A DNA stretch of 64,000 bases from Spirochaetota bacterium (GCA_016932015.1 JAFGDQ010000043.1:39454-103453); one strand, 5' to 3'; shown: positions 44,201-53,952, numbered from the stretch's first letter. Notes: generated by a model not told the origin, from the sequence alone. Program-made: numbers and translations.

Positions 44201-44647
44201 TTACCTGTTAATCCTGATTATTGATCTGTTGGATATCAGCCATCCGTCATTTTTCCTTTCTCCTTCAATGAACTGTATAAATAATACATCGCCTCTTATC
44301 AACTGATAGGGTTTATTATCCTCACGTTTAACAGCAGTTCCTTCAAAGGTGACAGAACAGCTGATATATGAATTATGGTTATAATCTTTATCAATTTTTT
44401 CATAATCAACATCTTCAATTCCGGTAACCATTATATCCGTAAAATATTCATCTTTATACATTTCCATAAAAACATCACTGGTTCTGGGATAAGCTTCACA
44501 TTTTTTATAATTAGTGTAATCCAGTTTCTCAAGAGCAGCGGTCCATTTTTTCAATACATAACCCGGCTCAGGTATTTTTTCCTTCTCCTTGCACATTATC
44601 ATAAAGATGCAAAAAATAATTAAAGAAAAAGCTAATAATCTGCGCAT
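44201..44647 (-). CDS. Small lipoprotein
   Basis: 148 residues beginning MRRLLAFSLIIFCIFMIMCKE, a lipoprotein signal with a likely lipidated Cys19. The mature part contains TAALEKLDYTNYKKCEAYPRT and ends with NDGWLISNRSIIRINR; its overall look (small alpha+beta, WL.s end) resembles SnoaL/DUF4878-type domains, but I cannot assign a family. It is upstream of the TPR gene on the minus strand, so probably co-transcribed. Confidence 0.7.
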   Translation of the reverse strand: MRRLLAFSLIIFCIFMIMCKEKEKIPEPGYVLKKWTAALEKLDYTNYKKCEAYPRTSDVFMEMYKDEYFTDIMVTGIEDVDYEKIDKDYNHNSYISCSVTFEGTAVKREDNKPYQLIRGDVLFIQFIEGERKNDGWLISNRSIIRINR

Positions 44648-44712
44648 TAGTCATTCCTTCCATAGAATTATACTAATATATACCTTATTTAACAACACAG
44701 GGACTGAACTTT

Positions 44713-45285
44713 TTATATTATGCCCATTTCCTTTTCACCGAATACCTGTGCAGAAAATTTTTCAATTTTTGTATCTTCCTGCTTCCATGCGTCTGACGGC
44801 AGTCCCGCCTTATAGCATGTATGTTCAAGAAATTGAGTCAAATTCCAGTTATTTTCGGTCGCAACCTGCGGGAGCAGCAGCCCTGACCTGCCCCGACCGG
44901 AAATAATCAGACCATCTCTTCCAACTACAATTTCTGAAATTTTTTTCACTTCTTCAATTGGTGAAAGCACTGAAATTTCAATATCAATATTTTCATATTC
45001 ACTCATTGTTAAAGACGTAAATCTCGGGTCTCTGAATGCTGAAGCTTTTGACATATCAATAACAGTTTCAGGGATTGTCTTTATCCCTTCAATATAGCCG
45101 ATACATCCTCTCAGAGAACCATTTATATGAATTGTTACAAAAGCTCCGCATTTTGTCTTATATATAGTATCGGTAAATTCATCCATGGAAGGCCCGTCAA
45201 ATTTATTCTTACTCAGGTTTTCATAAATTGTCTTTCTTGCCAGTTTCAGCAGTTTGAGCTTTTGATCTTTATTCAATTCCTGCAT
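44713..45285 (-). CDS. AMMECR1 family protein (AmmeMemoRadiSam system protein A)
   Basis: 190 residues of the AMMECR1 domain: GAFVTIHINGSLRGCIGYIE, DPRFTSLTMSEYENIDIEISVLSPIEE and LPQVATENNWNLTQFLEHTCYKAGLP. The conserved LRGCIG motif is the presumed active-site region. Bacterial members usually neighbour a MEMO protein and a radical SAM enzyme; MEMO is directly upstream here, but the radical SAM partner is missing from the window. The biochemical function of the system is not established. Confidence 0.93.
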   Translation of the reverse strand: MQELNKDQKLKLLKLARKTIYENLSKNKFDGPSMDEFTDTIYKTKCGAFVTIHINGSLRGCIGYIEGIKTIPETVIDMSKASAFRDPRFTSLTMSEYENIDIEISVLSPIEEVKKISEIVVGRDGLIISGRGRSGLLLPQVATENNWNLTQFLEHTCYKAGLPSDAWKQEDTKIEKFSAQVFGEKEMGII

Positions 45286-45303
45286 AATTTTCCTCCCGAT
45301 CTG

Positions 45304-46125
45304 TTATTTTGTAATCGCCGCCGCCAGATACCCTACAACCTCTCTTTTATTTCCCGAAGTATCTCCGGAATTGGCATAACGCAAAATATCAACTTTTCCT
45401 GCTCCCATTTTTTTGCATAGAAAAAGGCCTGTCATTACAGGTCCGTGCCCGCATGCCTCAGCTCCTCTTGAAGCAATTATATTATCTATTTTTCCGATAT
45501 CAAAACCGGCCAAAGCATCGGCATAAGTGTTATCCAGTTCCCTGGCAGTATCATATGAATGATAATGTGAAAGATCAGTTGAAATCACAATAACGGTTTT
45601 TCTTCTGTCATCTTTAAGTACATTATAAAGTCCGTCTGCAAGTATTCGGGCTGAATTGATATCATAGGCGCTTACTATAACAGGAACAATACTGAAAGTT
45701 CCGAGCACGTACTGAAGGAAAGGCACCTGAACTTCGAGAGAATGCTCCATGGTGTGTGCTTCCTGAAAAAAAGAAAAATAACTCTCGCTAAGCAATGCTC
45801 TACCTGTTTTTTCATCAATCTCAACCCCGCCCAGCGGTGTTTCATAAATACCGGAATCAATTACGGAAGCTCCTGTAAACCTTGCCCTGTGTGAAGGAGC
45901 CAGAACAATAACAAGTTCAGCTCCGGAACCTATCAGCTGTTTATACGCGTGTGCAGCAATCTGGCCGGAATACATATATCCTGCGTGAGGACTTATAACT
46001 CCGGTTATTTCTCCGCTCAGTTTTGTATCAGGCACATTATTTAAATACAGTTCAATATCCCTTTTTAACTGTTCAGGATTTGACGGATAAAATGAACCGG
46101 CCACTGCCGGTTTTCTGTGCCACAT
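45304..46125 (-). CDS. MEMO family protein (AmmeMemoRadiSam system protein B)
   Basis: 273 residues resembling class III extradiol dioxygenase folds. It starts WHRKPAVAGSFYPSNPEQL, then ISPHAGYMYSGQIAAHAY, VLAPSHRARFTG, HTMEHSLEVQVPFLQ and VVISTDLSHYHSY, including the histidines typical of MEMO (PHAGY, EHS, LSHY). Mammalian MEMO1 binds metal/copper and affects redox; the bacterial role is unknown. It is followed after 18 bases by the AMMECR1 gene, so the two form an operon. Confidence 0.93.
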   Translation of the reverse strand: MWHRKPAVAGSFYPSNPEQLKRDIELYLNNVPDTKLSGEITGVISPHAGYMYSGQIAAHAYKQLIGSGAELVIVLAPSHRARFTGASVIDSGIYETPLGGVEIDEKTGRALLSESYFSFFQEAHTMEHSLEVQVPFLQYVLGTFSIVPVIVSAYDINSARILADGLYNVLKDDRRKTVIVISTDLSHYHSYDTARELDNTYADALAGFDIGKIDNIIASRGAEACGHGPVMTGLFLCKKMGAGKVDILRYANSGDTSGNKREVVGYLAAAITK

Positions 46126-46192
46126 AATATACCTCCTCTTTAATAGACAGTAAATTATTTATAAATTGTCATATTGATCAGTATGCATTGTT

Positions 46193-47146
46193 CTAAAGAA
46201 TATTTTTTAAAGGCTCATACATTATTTCCGTGAGATCAATATCCAGACATTCCCTGTCTTTTTTTTCGCTAATAAGTGATGCCTTAAAAATATCCGAAAC
46301 TTTTGCTCCGTCTTTTAACTCGATTATACCGTACTGAATCAGCTTAAGTAAATATGTTCTTATTATTCCGAAGGACATTTTCTGAATATTCAGATCAGGA
46401 TGATGCTCATGATCGTACAGCCCGAGATTAACATCGGTTATTTTAAAGCTGCCGAAACATGCATCCAGGTTTATTCCGGTTTCCACTCCGTAAATCTGCC
46501 AGAAATTAACTGAATTGAAGAATTCAAGACTGCCTGCCACCTCTCCAGATAAAGGATATGCCAGTTTTGTCATTTCACTCAATACCGGATGATCAATAAG
46601 CGAAAACAGTGGCTGGGCAACATATTTCTTTACTCTGCCCATTTCCCGCCAGAAACTAGCCTTTGCGAAATCCGCGCCATTTAGTACAGCCCCGGCCAGG
46701 CCCAGTACAAAGTGCTCACCGAAATACTCCGCCACAACGTCTGAATCCAGAAATACCGCAACAATATCTTCAGGATTTGAGTCCCCGATAAACGAAATAT
46801 TTATTGCATAAAGCGCTCTTCTCATATCAGCGCCTTTGCCTTTTTCATCACTCATATCCGGAACATCCAGAAAATTGCACAACAAAATTTCAGCCTCTTT
46901 ATCCGCATTTTTTGCCTTTTTTTCTGTGATATCCTCTTTGTCTTTATCTTCGCGTCTGTGCGAAACGAATATCTTATCTACAAATGATTCTGTGGCAGAT
47001 CTGATCAGTGAAATTTTATCATAAATCAGGTCTGCCTCTCTTTCACCGAAAGTCGAAAAGATGACAAAGATCTTCTTGTTTTTCTTTAAAGAGAGTACTT
47101 TATCAAGACTGTAATCCGCTGCTGAGGCAAAGCTGATCTTTTCCAT
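46193..47146 (-). CDS. GpgS-like (GT81) glycosyltransferase
   Basis: 317-residue GT-A enzyme resembling glucosyl-3-phosphoglycerate synthase. Family landmarks: KGKGADMRRALY, catalytic DSD (AVFLDSDVV), FAKASFWREMGRVKKYVAQPLFSLI, YPLSGEVAGS and YGVETGINLDA, with the divalent-metal histidine DHEHH. The nucleotide-binding entry is atypical (VIFSTFGEREADL instead of PALNE) and an acidic/basic insert (RREDKDKEDITEKKAKNADKEAE) lies at about 75-97. Known enzymes make glucosylglycerate or polymethylated polysaccharide precursors. No phosphatase partner (GpgP) is adjacent. Confidence 0.75.
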   Translation of the reverse strand: MEKISFASAADYSLDKVLSLKKNKKIFVIFSTFGEREADLIYDKISLIRSATESFVDKIFVSHRREDKDKEDITEKKAKNADKEAEILLCNFLDVPDMSDEKGKGADMRRALYAINISFIGDSNPEDIVAVFLDSDVVAEYFGEHFVLGLAGAVLNGADFAKASFWREMGRVKKYVAQPLFSLIDHPVLSEMTKLAYPLSGEVAGSLEFFNSVNFWQIYGVETGINLDACFGSFKITDVNLGLYDHEHHPDLNIQKMSFGIIRTYLLKLIQYGIIELKDGAKVSDIFKASLISEKKDRECLDIDLTEIMYEPLKNIL

Positions 47147-47507
47147 ATTTCTTCTTATCTGAAAATAAAATTTATACTATACTCAAAGCATATTAATATC
47201 TTTTATACTTAATAAATAATACCCTCTTTTGCTCCTGTCAATAGAAATTAAAAGATATAATCAGCCACTGCAAATAACAGTTGCTTTAATAAACTAATTG
47301 ACCTTAAATATATTTAAAAATATATAATATGTTTCGGTTTTTTAAAACATTCAGCTTGTAAAATAAGGTACTATATACTTGGCATTCATTTGTCAGATAA
47401 AATACATTTACTGAATTAAGCTTATTCAAAGCTGACGGCAGCAATCAAATAAATAAAAACTTAGATTTAGTTATCAACAGGGTACTATTTTTTAAAGAGG
47501 ATAAATA

Positions 47508-50228
47508 ATGATTAAAAAAATAATATGGCTTCTTGTAATTCTTTCTATAGCATATTTACTGTTACAACTGGTATCATATTTCTTCCTGGATTTTGAATGG
47601 TTCAGAATAAATAACGGTCTTAATATTTTCTGGACACTACTATTTACGAAATCAAGAGTACATGCCCTGTTTGCAGTCTTTTTCATTGCGCTGTTCTTTC
47701 TGAATTTTCTTCTGATGAGAGCTCTTGGCGGAAAAGGACGAATCTTCACCAATAATATATTAGACAGAATAAAAATCCCGCTGTTTGGATCAACCAGAAG
47801 AGCCCTTTTTGCTTTTCTTGCTACAGGTGTTATAGCAGCAGGAGTTATAATGGGATTCGGCGCATCAGCCTACTGGAAAGAATATATGATGTTCACTCAT
47901 TCCGTCCCTTTCTCTGAATTCCCGCATGATCCGGTATTTAATCTTGATATTGGATTTTATATCTTTTCACTTCCTTTTTATGAATTCTTATATAAATGGT
48001 TAATGACCTCTCTTGTTGTAATAACCGCTTTTTCCGTTGTCTTTCACATTATTAACGGCGGAATTATGACGGATAAAAAAATAAGCCTTTCGCTTTTTAC
48101 CAGAGCTCATCTTTCAACGCTGACTGCACTTATTGTTCTTTTATTTGGAATAGGTTACAGACTATCAGCATATCAGCTGCTGTTTTCACAGCGGGGAAAA
48201 TTTTTTGGCGCGGGTTATACTGCGGTCAATGCCGAGCTTCTTGCATTTAATGTCTGTATGATAATATCTTTTATAGCAGCCGCACTGCTTCTTTTTAATA
48301 TATTTAAAAGAAGCTTTCTGCTTCCTGCAATTGTTCTCGTAACACTTATACCTGCGTACTTTATTCTGGGAACTCTATTCCCATCTCTTCAGCAGCGTTA
48401 TATTGTTGAACCAAATGAGCTCGATAAGGAAAGACCGTATATAGAAAATAATATCAAATTCACAAGAATTGCCTACGGAATTGGAGAACTGATTGAGAAG
48501 CAGTTTGCCAATGACAGTAATCTTGTATACAAGGATATTGTTAAAAACAGAAATACAATCAGAAATATAAGGCTGTGGGACTGGCGTCCTCTCAGACTCA
48601 CTTATAAACAGCTGCAGGAATTGAAGCCCTACTATCAGTTTAATGATGTTGATGTTGACAGGTACATGATAGACGGCAATAAAACAGCTGTAAATATATC
48701 CGCAAGAGAACTTGCAATTGAGCAGCTTTCTCAAAACAGTCAGACATGGCTTAATCAGCATCTTATTTACACTCACGGTTATGGTATGGTCTTAAGCCGA
48801 GTTGATAAAATAACCCCCGAAGGGCTTCCTGAAATGCTTATTTACGATATTCCGCCTAAGACCAAAATCGATATTGCTATTACACAGCCCAGAATCTATT
48901 ACGGGGAACACAAAAATCCGTATATTATTACGAACACTACCGTAACTCCCGGAGAATTTGACTATCCTTACGGTGATCAGAACAAATATACCAAATATTC
49001 CGGTACAGGCGGATCGTCAATTGATTCTATTTTCAAGAGGCTTCTTTTCGCGATAACTTTCAATGATATTAATATCTTAATTTCAAACAGCATACACAAT
49101 GAAAGCAGGATTCTCTACCGGAGAAATATAAAGGAAATGGTGACAAAATTTACTCCGTTTCTTGAATTTGAGGAAGACCCGTATATAGCAATTGCAGACG
49201 GAAGACTTTTCTGGATTATTGACGCATATACAACAACTGACAGGTTTCCATACTCCACGCCAATTAAAACCAAAACTGCAAATAAGAACATCAACTACAT
49301 CAGAAATTCAGTTAAGGTAATTATTGACGCATATAATGGAACAATGAATTATTATATATCCGACAATAACGACCCTATTGTAAAAACATACGCGAATATT
49401 TTTCCCGGTCTTTTTAAAAAATTCAAAGAAATGCCCGATTATTTAAAATCGCATATCCGCTACCCTGAAACTATTTTCAACATTCAGGCAAATATCCTGC
49501 TTAGATATCACATGACAGATGTTAATGTATTTTACAATAATGAAGATACATGGGATATACCTAAGCAAATTTACGAAAACAATGAAGAACCTGTTCAGAG
49601 TTATTACCTTGTTACAAATCTGCCAGGCGAAGACAGAAGTGAATTTATTCTTATGATGCCATTCACACCTGTAAATAAAGATAATATGACAGCTTTTCTT
49701 GTCACGAAATGCGATCCGCCTCATTACGGACAGATGACACTATTTACACTTCCAAAAGAAAAATTGAGCTACGGGCCAATGCAGATTGAAGCAAGAATAG
49801 ACCAGGATGCCGAAATTTCCAAACAGCTGTCACTCTGGAGTCAGAAAGGATCAAGCGTTATCAGAGGAAATATGCTGATAATACCGATTGAAGAGTCTCT
49901 CTTGTTTATTGAAGCTTTATATCTAAAAGCTGAAACAAGTGAAATGCCGGAGTTAAAAAGGGTTGTACTTTCTTTTGAAGATAAAATTGTAATGGAAGAA
50001 AACCTTGGAAAAGCTATTGAAAAAATATTCGTACAGGGTAAATATTTCACTGAAACTGTTTCAGAAGAACATTCTACTGATGAAAAATTCAGGGAATATG
50101 CGGCAAAAGCCTATATGTATTTAAACCAGGCAGAAGAAAATCAGCGTAAGGGTGACTGGGCAAAATACGGAGAAGAGATCAACAAGCTTAAAGAAATTCT
50201 GACACTTATGAAAGAACTTACAAATTAA
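47508..50228 (+). CDS. UPF0182 family integral membrane protein
   Basis: 906-residue protein of the UPF0182 family (COG1615). About seven transmembrane helices lie in the first 290 residues (IIWLLVILSIAYLLLQLVSYFFLDFEWF, ALFAFLATGVIAAGVIMGF). A large extracytoplasmic domain follows (LQQRYIVEPNELDKERPYIENNIKFTRIAYG, and YGEHKNPYIITNT). The sequence around KTYANIFPGLFKKFKEMPDYLKSHIRYPE is the usual conserved block. Function is unknown for the family. AAAGAGGA precedes the ATG. The 361-bp gap before it (47147-47507) is a divergent promoter region with no gene seen. Confidence 0.93.
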   Translation: MIKKIIWLLVILSIAYLLLQLVSYFFLDFEWFRINNGLNIFWTLLFTKSRVHALFAVFFIALFFLNFLLMRALGGKGRIFTNNILDRIKIPLFGSTRRALFAFLATGVIAAGVIMGFGASAYWKEYMMFTHSVPFSEFPHDPVFNLDIGFYIFSLPFYEFLYKWLMTSLVVITAFSVVFHIINGGIMTDKKISLSLFTRAHLSTLTALIVLLFGIGYRLSAYQLLFSQRGKFFGAGYTAVNAELLAFNVCMIISFIAAALLLFNIFKRSFLLPAIVLVTLIPAYFILGTLFPSLQQRYIVEPNELDKERPYIENNIKFTRIAYGIGELIEKQFANDSNLVYKDIVKNRNTIRNIRLWDWRPLRLTYKQLQELKPYYQFNDVDVDRYMIDGNKTAVNISARELAIEQLSQNSQTWLNQHLIYTHGYGMVLSRVDKITPEGLPEMLIYDIPPKTKIDIAITQPRIYYGEHKNPYIITNTTVTPGEFDYPYGDQNKYTKYSGTGGSSIDSIFKRLLFAITFNDINILISNSIHNESRILYRRNIKEMVTKFTPFLEFEEDPYIAIADGRLFWIIDAYTTTDRFPYSTPIKTKTANKNINYIRNSVKVIIDAYNGTMNYYISDNNDPIVKTYANIFPGLFKKFKEMPDYLKSHIRYPETIFNIQANILLRYHMTDVNVFYNNEDTWDIPKQIYENNEEPVQSYYLVTNLPGEDRSEFILMMPFTPVNKDNMTAFLVTKCDPPHYGQMTLFTLPKEKLSYGPMQIEARIDQDAEISKQLSLWSQKGSSVIRGNMLIIPIEESLLFIEALYLKAETSEMPELKRVVLSFEDKIVMEENLGKAIEKIFVQGKYFTETVSEEHSTDEKFREYAAKAYMYLNQAEENQRKGDWAKYGEEINKLKEILTLMKELTN

Positions 50229-50232
50229 TAGA

Positions 50233-51573
50233 TTAACTGAATCCAAGCTCTTCAGCAAACCTTGATAATCCTCCGTCATTTGTTTTGTGATGTATAATAT
50301 ACAGTTTTTCCATAGCTCTTGTGAGTGCTACATATAAAAGCCTTCTTTCCTCTTCAATATCTGTGGATGTATCAGGTATTATTTCATCAGATAGTCCGGC
50401 TATAATAACAGAGTCGAACTCCAGTCCTTTGGATGCGTGCATTGTCATTAATTTAACAGAAGCCCCATGCAAATCATCCGGCTTCAATCTTTCTGATAAA
50501 AAACTGCCCTGCCTGTTATTGCGGTAAAGGATAGCAGCAGTTCCCTGCCCGCGGAATTCCTTACTCTTCAATATCGCGGTTATTACTTCTGCTTCTTCAG
50601 CAAAACTTTCAACAGAGAAATTTCTTATTATACCTCCCCTGCCTTTAAATGACTTCAGCTTTTTACCGGTTCTGTATTTATTTGTTCTTATAAATTTATT
50701 GGAAAGCTTAACAATCTCTTTTTTTGAGCGGTAATTTTTATCAAGTTTATGAATTTTCACCTTTGAGAAATATTTCTTCATATTGATCAGATAATCAATT
50801 TTTGCTCCGCGGAATCCGTAAATTGACTGCCAGTCATCTCCCACTAAAAATAAATTCGGGTTCTTTTTATTTAGCAGCAGTTTTATCAGTCTGAAATTAT
50901 CTTCAGAAGTATCCTGAAATTCATCAACAAATATATATTTAATGCTCTTATGGACATCCTCTCTTATTTTTTTGTCTTTTTCAAGAATTTCGACAGTAAA
51001 ATCAATCATGTCGCCAAAATCGATCAGATTATTTAATATTTTATACTCCATGAATTTATTTTCTATTTTTTTTAATTCATCAATAATGCCCAGACGGTAA
51101 AGTTTCCTGTACATTTTTTTACTCAGGCTGATGGTATTTTCAAGCAATCCGGATATAATGTCCATTGGCAGACCGTAAAATTCAGGCAAAAATTCCCTGA
51201 TAAAATTATTCCTTATAGAAGTTTTTTTTGTATTGTCTATAATCTCCGGGAATATTTTATATCCATATTCCGAAAAAAGCAACCGGCTGTTTCTCCTTAA
51301 AAATCCAAGGCAAAAAGAATGAAAAGTACCGGAGATGATCCTTTCTGCATCCATTCCAATTTGACTTTGAACACGATCTTTTATTTCCTGAGCAGCTTTA
51401 TTGCTGAAAGTGAGAATAAGCAGCTCTGCAGGTTTTGCTGTATTGCTTCGTAAAATATTATTAACCTTCTCAATAAGAGTCTTTGTCTTTCCGGTACCGG
51501 CCCCTGCTATTACGAGTTCAATTCCGCATACCGGAAGGGAGGCTTTATGTTGTTTTTTATTTAATTTATTCAT
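50233..51573 (-). CDS. Compact UvrD/Rep-like superfamily 1 helicase
   Basis: 446 residues, much shorter than typical UvrD/PcrA (650-750). Motif I GAGTGKT, motif Ia ILTFSNKAA, motif II VDEFQDTS, motif III LVGDDWQSIYGFRGA, motif V MTMHASKGLEFDSVII and motif VI YVALTRAMEKLYI are all intact, so a working translocase is likely. Most of the 2B subdomain and the C-terminal tail are missing, not the catalytic core. It converges on UPF0182 (4 bases). A role in DNA repair or replication restart is presumed. Confidence 0.9.
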   Translation of the reverse strand: MNKLNKKQHKASLPVCGIELVIAGAGTGKTKTLIEKVNNILRSNTAKPAELLILTFSNKAAQEIKDRVQSQIGMDAERIISGTFHSFCLGFLRRNSRLLFSEYGYKIFPEIIDNTKKTSIRNNFIREFLPEFYGLPMDIISGLLENTISLSKKMYRKLYRLGIIDELKKIENKFMEYKILNNLIDFGDMIDFTVEILEKDKKIREDVHKSIKYIFVDEFQDTSEDNFRLIKLLLNKKNPNLFLVGDDWQSIYGFRGAKIDYLINMKKYFSKVKIHKLDKNYRSKKEIVKLSNKFIRTNKYRTGKKLKSFKGRGGIIRNFSVESFAEEAEVITAILKSKEFRGQGTAAILYRNNRQGSFLSERLKPDDLHGASVKLMTMHASKGLEFDSVIIAGLSDEIIPDTSTDIEEERRLLYVALTRAMEKLYIIHHKTNDGGLSRFAEELGFS

Positions 51574-51860
51574 AATAAGGTGAGTTTCCTGTATTAAATT
51601 AATTATATGATAATTTTATCAAGTACAATTCGCAATTTTTCTGTTTTGGATTAATGAATAAATCATAATTTGAAACCTGCAAAGAAATTAATCGTCAGAA
51701 TATTAATCTTAAAATTGTTGACGATTTCATTTCAATATTTCAAAATGTTGTTATGAGAAATCAAATTATTGCTATAAAATGTCTTTCAATTGTAAATCTC
51801 CTGATTTCACACATACAGAAAAAAAATATTCTAAAAAAATAAATAAAATAGGAGAAAAAG

Positions 51861-52955
51861 ATGGAAATCAAGGCCGCTGTTACTTATGAAAAATCTGCTC
51901 CTTTTAAAATTGAACAGATAGAAATCGACGATCCAAGGGACAATGAGGTACTCGTACGCATAGTCGGCTCAGGTATATGTCACACAGACCTGGCTGCAAG
52001 AGAGCAGATGATACCTTATCCGCTACCCGGAGTTCTCGGTCATGAAGGTTCCGGAATAGTGGAAAAAGTCGGAAAAAATGTTAAAAGATTAAAACCGGGT
52101 GATCATGTGGCAATGTCATGGGACTGCTGTCATCAATGCAAAGCCTGCAGATCAGGAATGGATCCTTATTGCGAAGTCTGGCTGCCGACAAACTTTGCAG
52201 GTCTAAGATCTGACGGAAGTACTTCTTTCAAAAAAGACGGCAAGGTTATTCATGGAGCTTTTTTCTGCCAGTCAGCTTTTGCAACTCATGCTCTTACAAA
52301 TGAAACAAGTGCAGTAAAAGTAAGAGAAGATGTGCCGCTCGAAATGCTTGCTCCTCTCGGATGCGGAGTACAGACCGGTGTCGGAGCCGTATTTAATTCA
52401 CTAAAGCCGAATCCCGGTGATTCCATCGCTGTATTCGGATGCGGAACAGTCGGCATGAGCGCCATACTTGGAGCTGTTATTAAAGGTTGTACAACTATTG
52501 TTGCAATAGACCTTGTTCCTGAACGACTTGAACTGGCAAAAGAGCTTGGAGCAACACATGTGATAAACGCAAAAGATACGGATCCCGTACAGGCTATAAT
52601 GGATATTACCAAAACCGGTATCAATTTTGCACTTGAGTGTGTCGGTAATCCAAATATTCTCAATCAGGCTGTTAATTCTTTAGGTATTCTCGGTGTATGC
52701 GGCCAGGTGGGCGCAGTAGCTCCAGGTACACCTGTAACACTTAACATGGATCAGGTAATGAACGGACGAACAGTAAAAGGAATTATTGAAGGAGATTCTG
52801 TTCCCGAAATTTTCATTCCGATTCTAATTGAGCTTTATATGCAGGGTAAATTACCTTTTGACCGTCTTATAAAATATTATGATTTTGATGATATTAACAA
52901 AGCGGTTGAAGATATGGAGAAAGGGATTGTTATTAAACCTGTTTTAAAACCGTAG
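51861..52955 (+). CDS. Zinc-dependent alcohol dehydrogenase (MDR family)
   Basis: 364 residues. Catalytic-zinc ligands in GICHTDLAAREQ and GHEGSGIVEKVG, structural-zinc cysteines in CHQCKACRSGMDPYC, and the Rossmann motif FGCGTVGMSAILGAV with AIDL after beta-2 suggesting NAD. The overall pattern (VRILEC-like start, GVQTGVGAVFNSLKPNPGD) is that of the class III/aryl-alcohol dehydrogenase group. AGGAG precedes the ATG. It is monocistronic, ending at a strong bidirectional terminator; the alcohol substrate is not known. Confidence 0.93.
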   Translation: MEIKAAVTYEKSAPFKIEQIEIDDPRDNEVLVRIVGSGICHTDLAAREQMIPYPLPGVLGHEGSGIVEKVGKNVKRLKPGDHVAMSWDCCHQCKACRSGMDPYCEVWLPTNFAGLRSDGSTSFKKDGKVIHGAFFCQSAFATHALTNETSAVKVREDVPLEMLAPLGCGVQTGVGAVFNSLKPNPGDSIAVFGCGTVGMSAILGAVIKGCTTIVAIDLVPERLELAKELGATHVINAKDTDPVQAIMDITKTGINFALECVGNPNILNQAVNSLGILGVCGQVGAVAPGTPVTLNMDQVMNGRTVKGIIEGDSVPEIFIPILIELYMQGKLPFDRLIKYYDFDDINKAVEDMEKGIVIKPVLKP

Positions 52956-52966
52956 GTAATTATTTG

Positions 52967-52999
52967 CAGGTAAAGGCGGGAATTATCCGCCTTTACCTG
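52967..52999. terminator. Bidirectional stem-loop terminator
   Basis: Perfect 13-bp stem CAGGTAAAGGCGG/CCGCCTTTACCTG with a 7-base loop between the convergent ADH and queH genes. The tails are A/T-rich but not a pure T-run on either strand. Confidence 0.7.
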
Positions 53000-53012
53000 A
53001 TTTAAAAAAAAA

Positions 53013-53594
53013 TTATTCAGATTTATATTTTTTATACCACAGAGAATTTTTATCCCGCTCAAGTTTTGAATAAATACATCCGCAATAATTTTGCCGGTAA
53101 AAACCCTCGGCATTCGAAATCTCGATCGATTTCCTGAAACCATCATTTTTTTTAAAATCAGCTTCAAGAAATTCTATTCCGAATTCATTTTCCAGCTTTT
53201 TGCCAATGCCGTTTATTTTTTCTGCGTCTTTATGAGGACTTATGGAAAGAGTTGTAGCAACAATATCGCATCTTTTCTCAGCGGCAAATTCAAAAGATCT
53301 TCTCAAGCGGAATTCATAACATACCCAGCATCTTTCAGATTTTTCACCTGAAAATCTGTATTTCTTCACAACTTTCACCCAGTCACGAACATTATAATCA
53401 GAACAATAAAATTTACAACCGAGCTTTCCGCAGTATTTTTCAATTTCAATTAATCTTTTTTTATATTCTTTTTTGGGAGCTATGTTGGGATTGTAGAAGA
53501 AAGGCAGCACATCAAAAGCGGTTTTCAGTAATTCATATACATAGCCGAAACATGGCGCGCAGCAGCAGTGTAATAATAAACTCTTGTTACTCAA
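53013..53594 (-). CDS. queH: Epoxyqueuosine reductase QueH
   Basis: 193 residues of the DUF208/QueH family, reducing epoxyqueuosine to queuosine in tRNA without cobalamin. Cysteine motifs typical of the iron-sulfur/metal centre: LHCCCAPC at the N-terminus, CWVCYEFRL (ERCWVCYEFRLRRSFEFA) and YCGC near the end. FYNPNIAPKKEYKKR and TTLSISPHKDAEKI are conserved blocks. It is one base downstream of a hypothetical gene. The non-orthologous QueG is not seen in the window. Confidence 0.94.
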   Translation of the reverse strand: MSNKSLLLHCCCAPCFGYVYELLKTAFDVLPFFYNPNIAPKKEYKKRLIEIEKYCGKLGCKFYCSDYNVRDWVKVVKKYRFSGEKSERCWVCYEFRLRRSFEFAAEKRCDIVATTLSISPHKDAEKINGIGKKLENEFGIEFLEADFKKNDGFRKSIEISNAEGFYRQNYCGCIYSKLERDKNSLWYKKYKSE

Positions 53595-53595
53595 A

Positions 53596-53952
53596 TTATT
53601 TCATGTACCTGGATATAAATTTATTCAATTTTCTGGAATTTGCAGAATCGGATTGTGAATCCAGCCATAACAATAAATCTGTACTTATTCCTTTGCAGGA
53701 ATTATACTCATGATTAATTATATAATTAGCTATTAAATATTTCATTCTATTAAATATTCTTTCCGCTTTTCCCAATTCATAAGGAGTAGAGCCAAGCATT
53801 TCAGCAATTTTTACAATAATTTCATGTTTGTTTATTTCTTTTAATTCGCCTCTATATTCGTCACCAAATATGCAATTATCTAAAGAAACATTTTCAGATG
53901 TTTCCATGGAATACCCGGAAGAATCTTTTAATTTTTTTCTTTTCATTTTCAT
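53596..53952 (-). CDS. Hypothetical protein upstream of queH
   Basis: 118-residue soluble, charged protein. No recognisable family. The region KHEIIVKIAEMLGSTPYELGKAERIFNRMKYLI looks helical and could be a small helix-turn-helix-like segment. Its stop is one base from the queH start, so it is probably co-transcribed and coupled. The 397-bp gap 53953-54349 upstream is AT-rich, and I see no other gene in it. Confidence 0.55.
   Translation of the reverse strand: MKMKRKKLKDSSGYSMETSENVSLDNCIFGDEYRGELKEINKHEIIVKIAEMLGSTPYELGKAERIFNRMKYLIANYIINHEYNSCKGISTDLLLWLDSQSDSANSRKLNKFISRYMK

Noticed and set aside
48375-48776. 133-aa minus-strand ORF inside the UPF0182 gene
   Set aside because: Antisense to a well-conserved coding block; no start site or homology.
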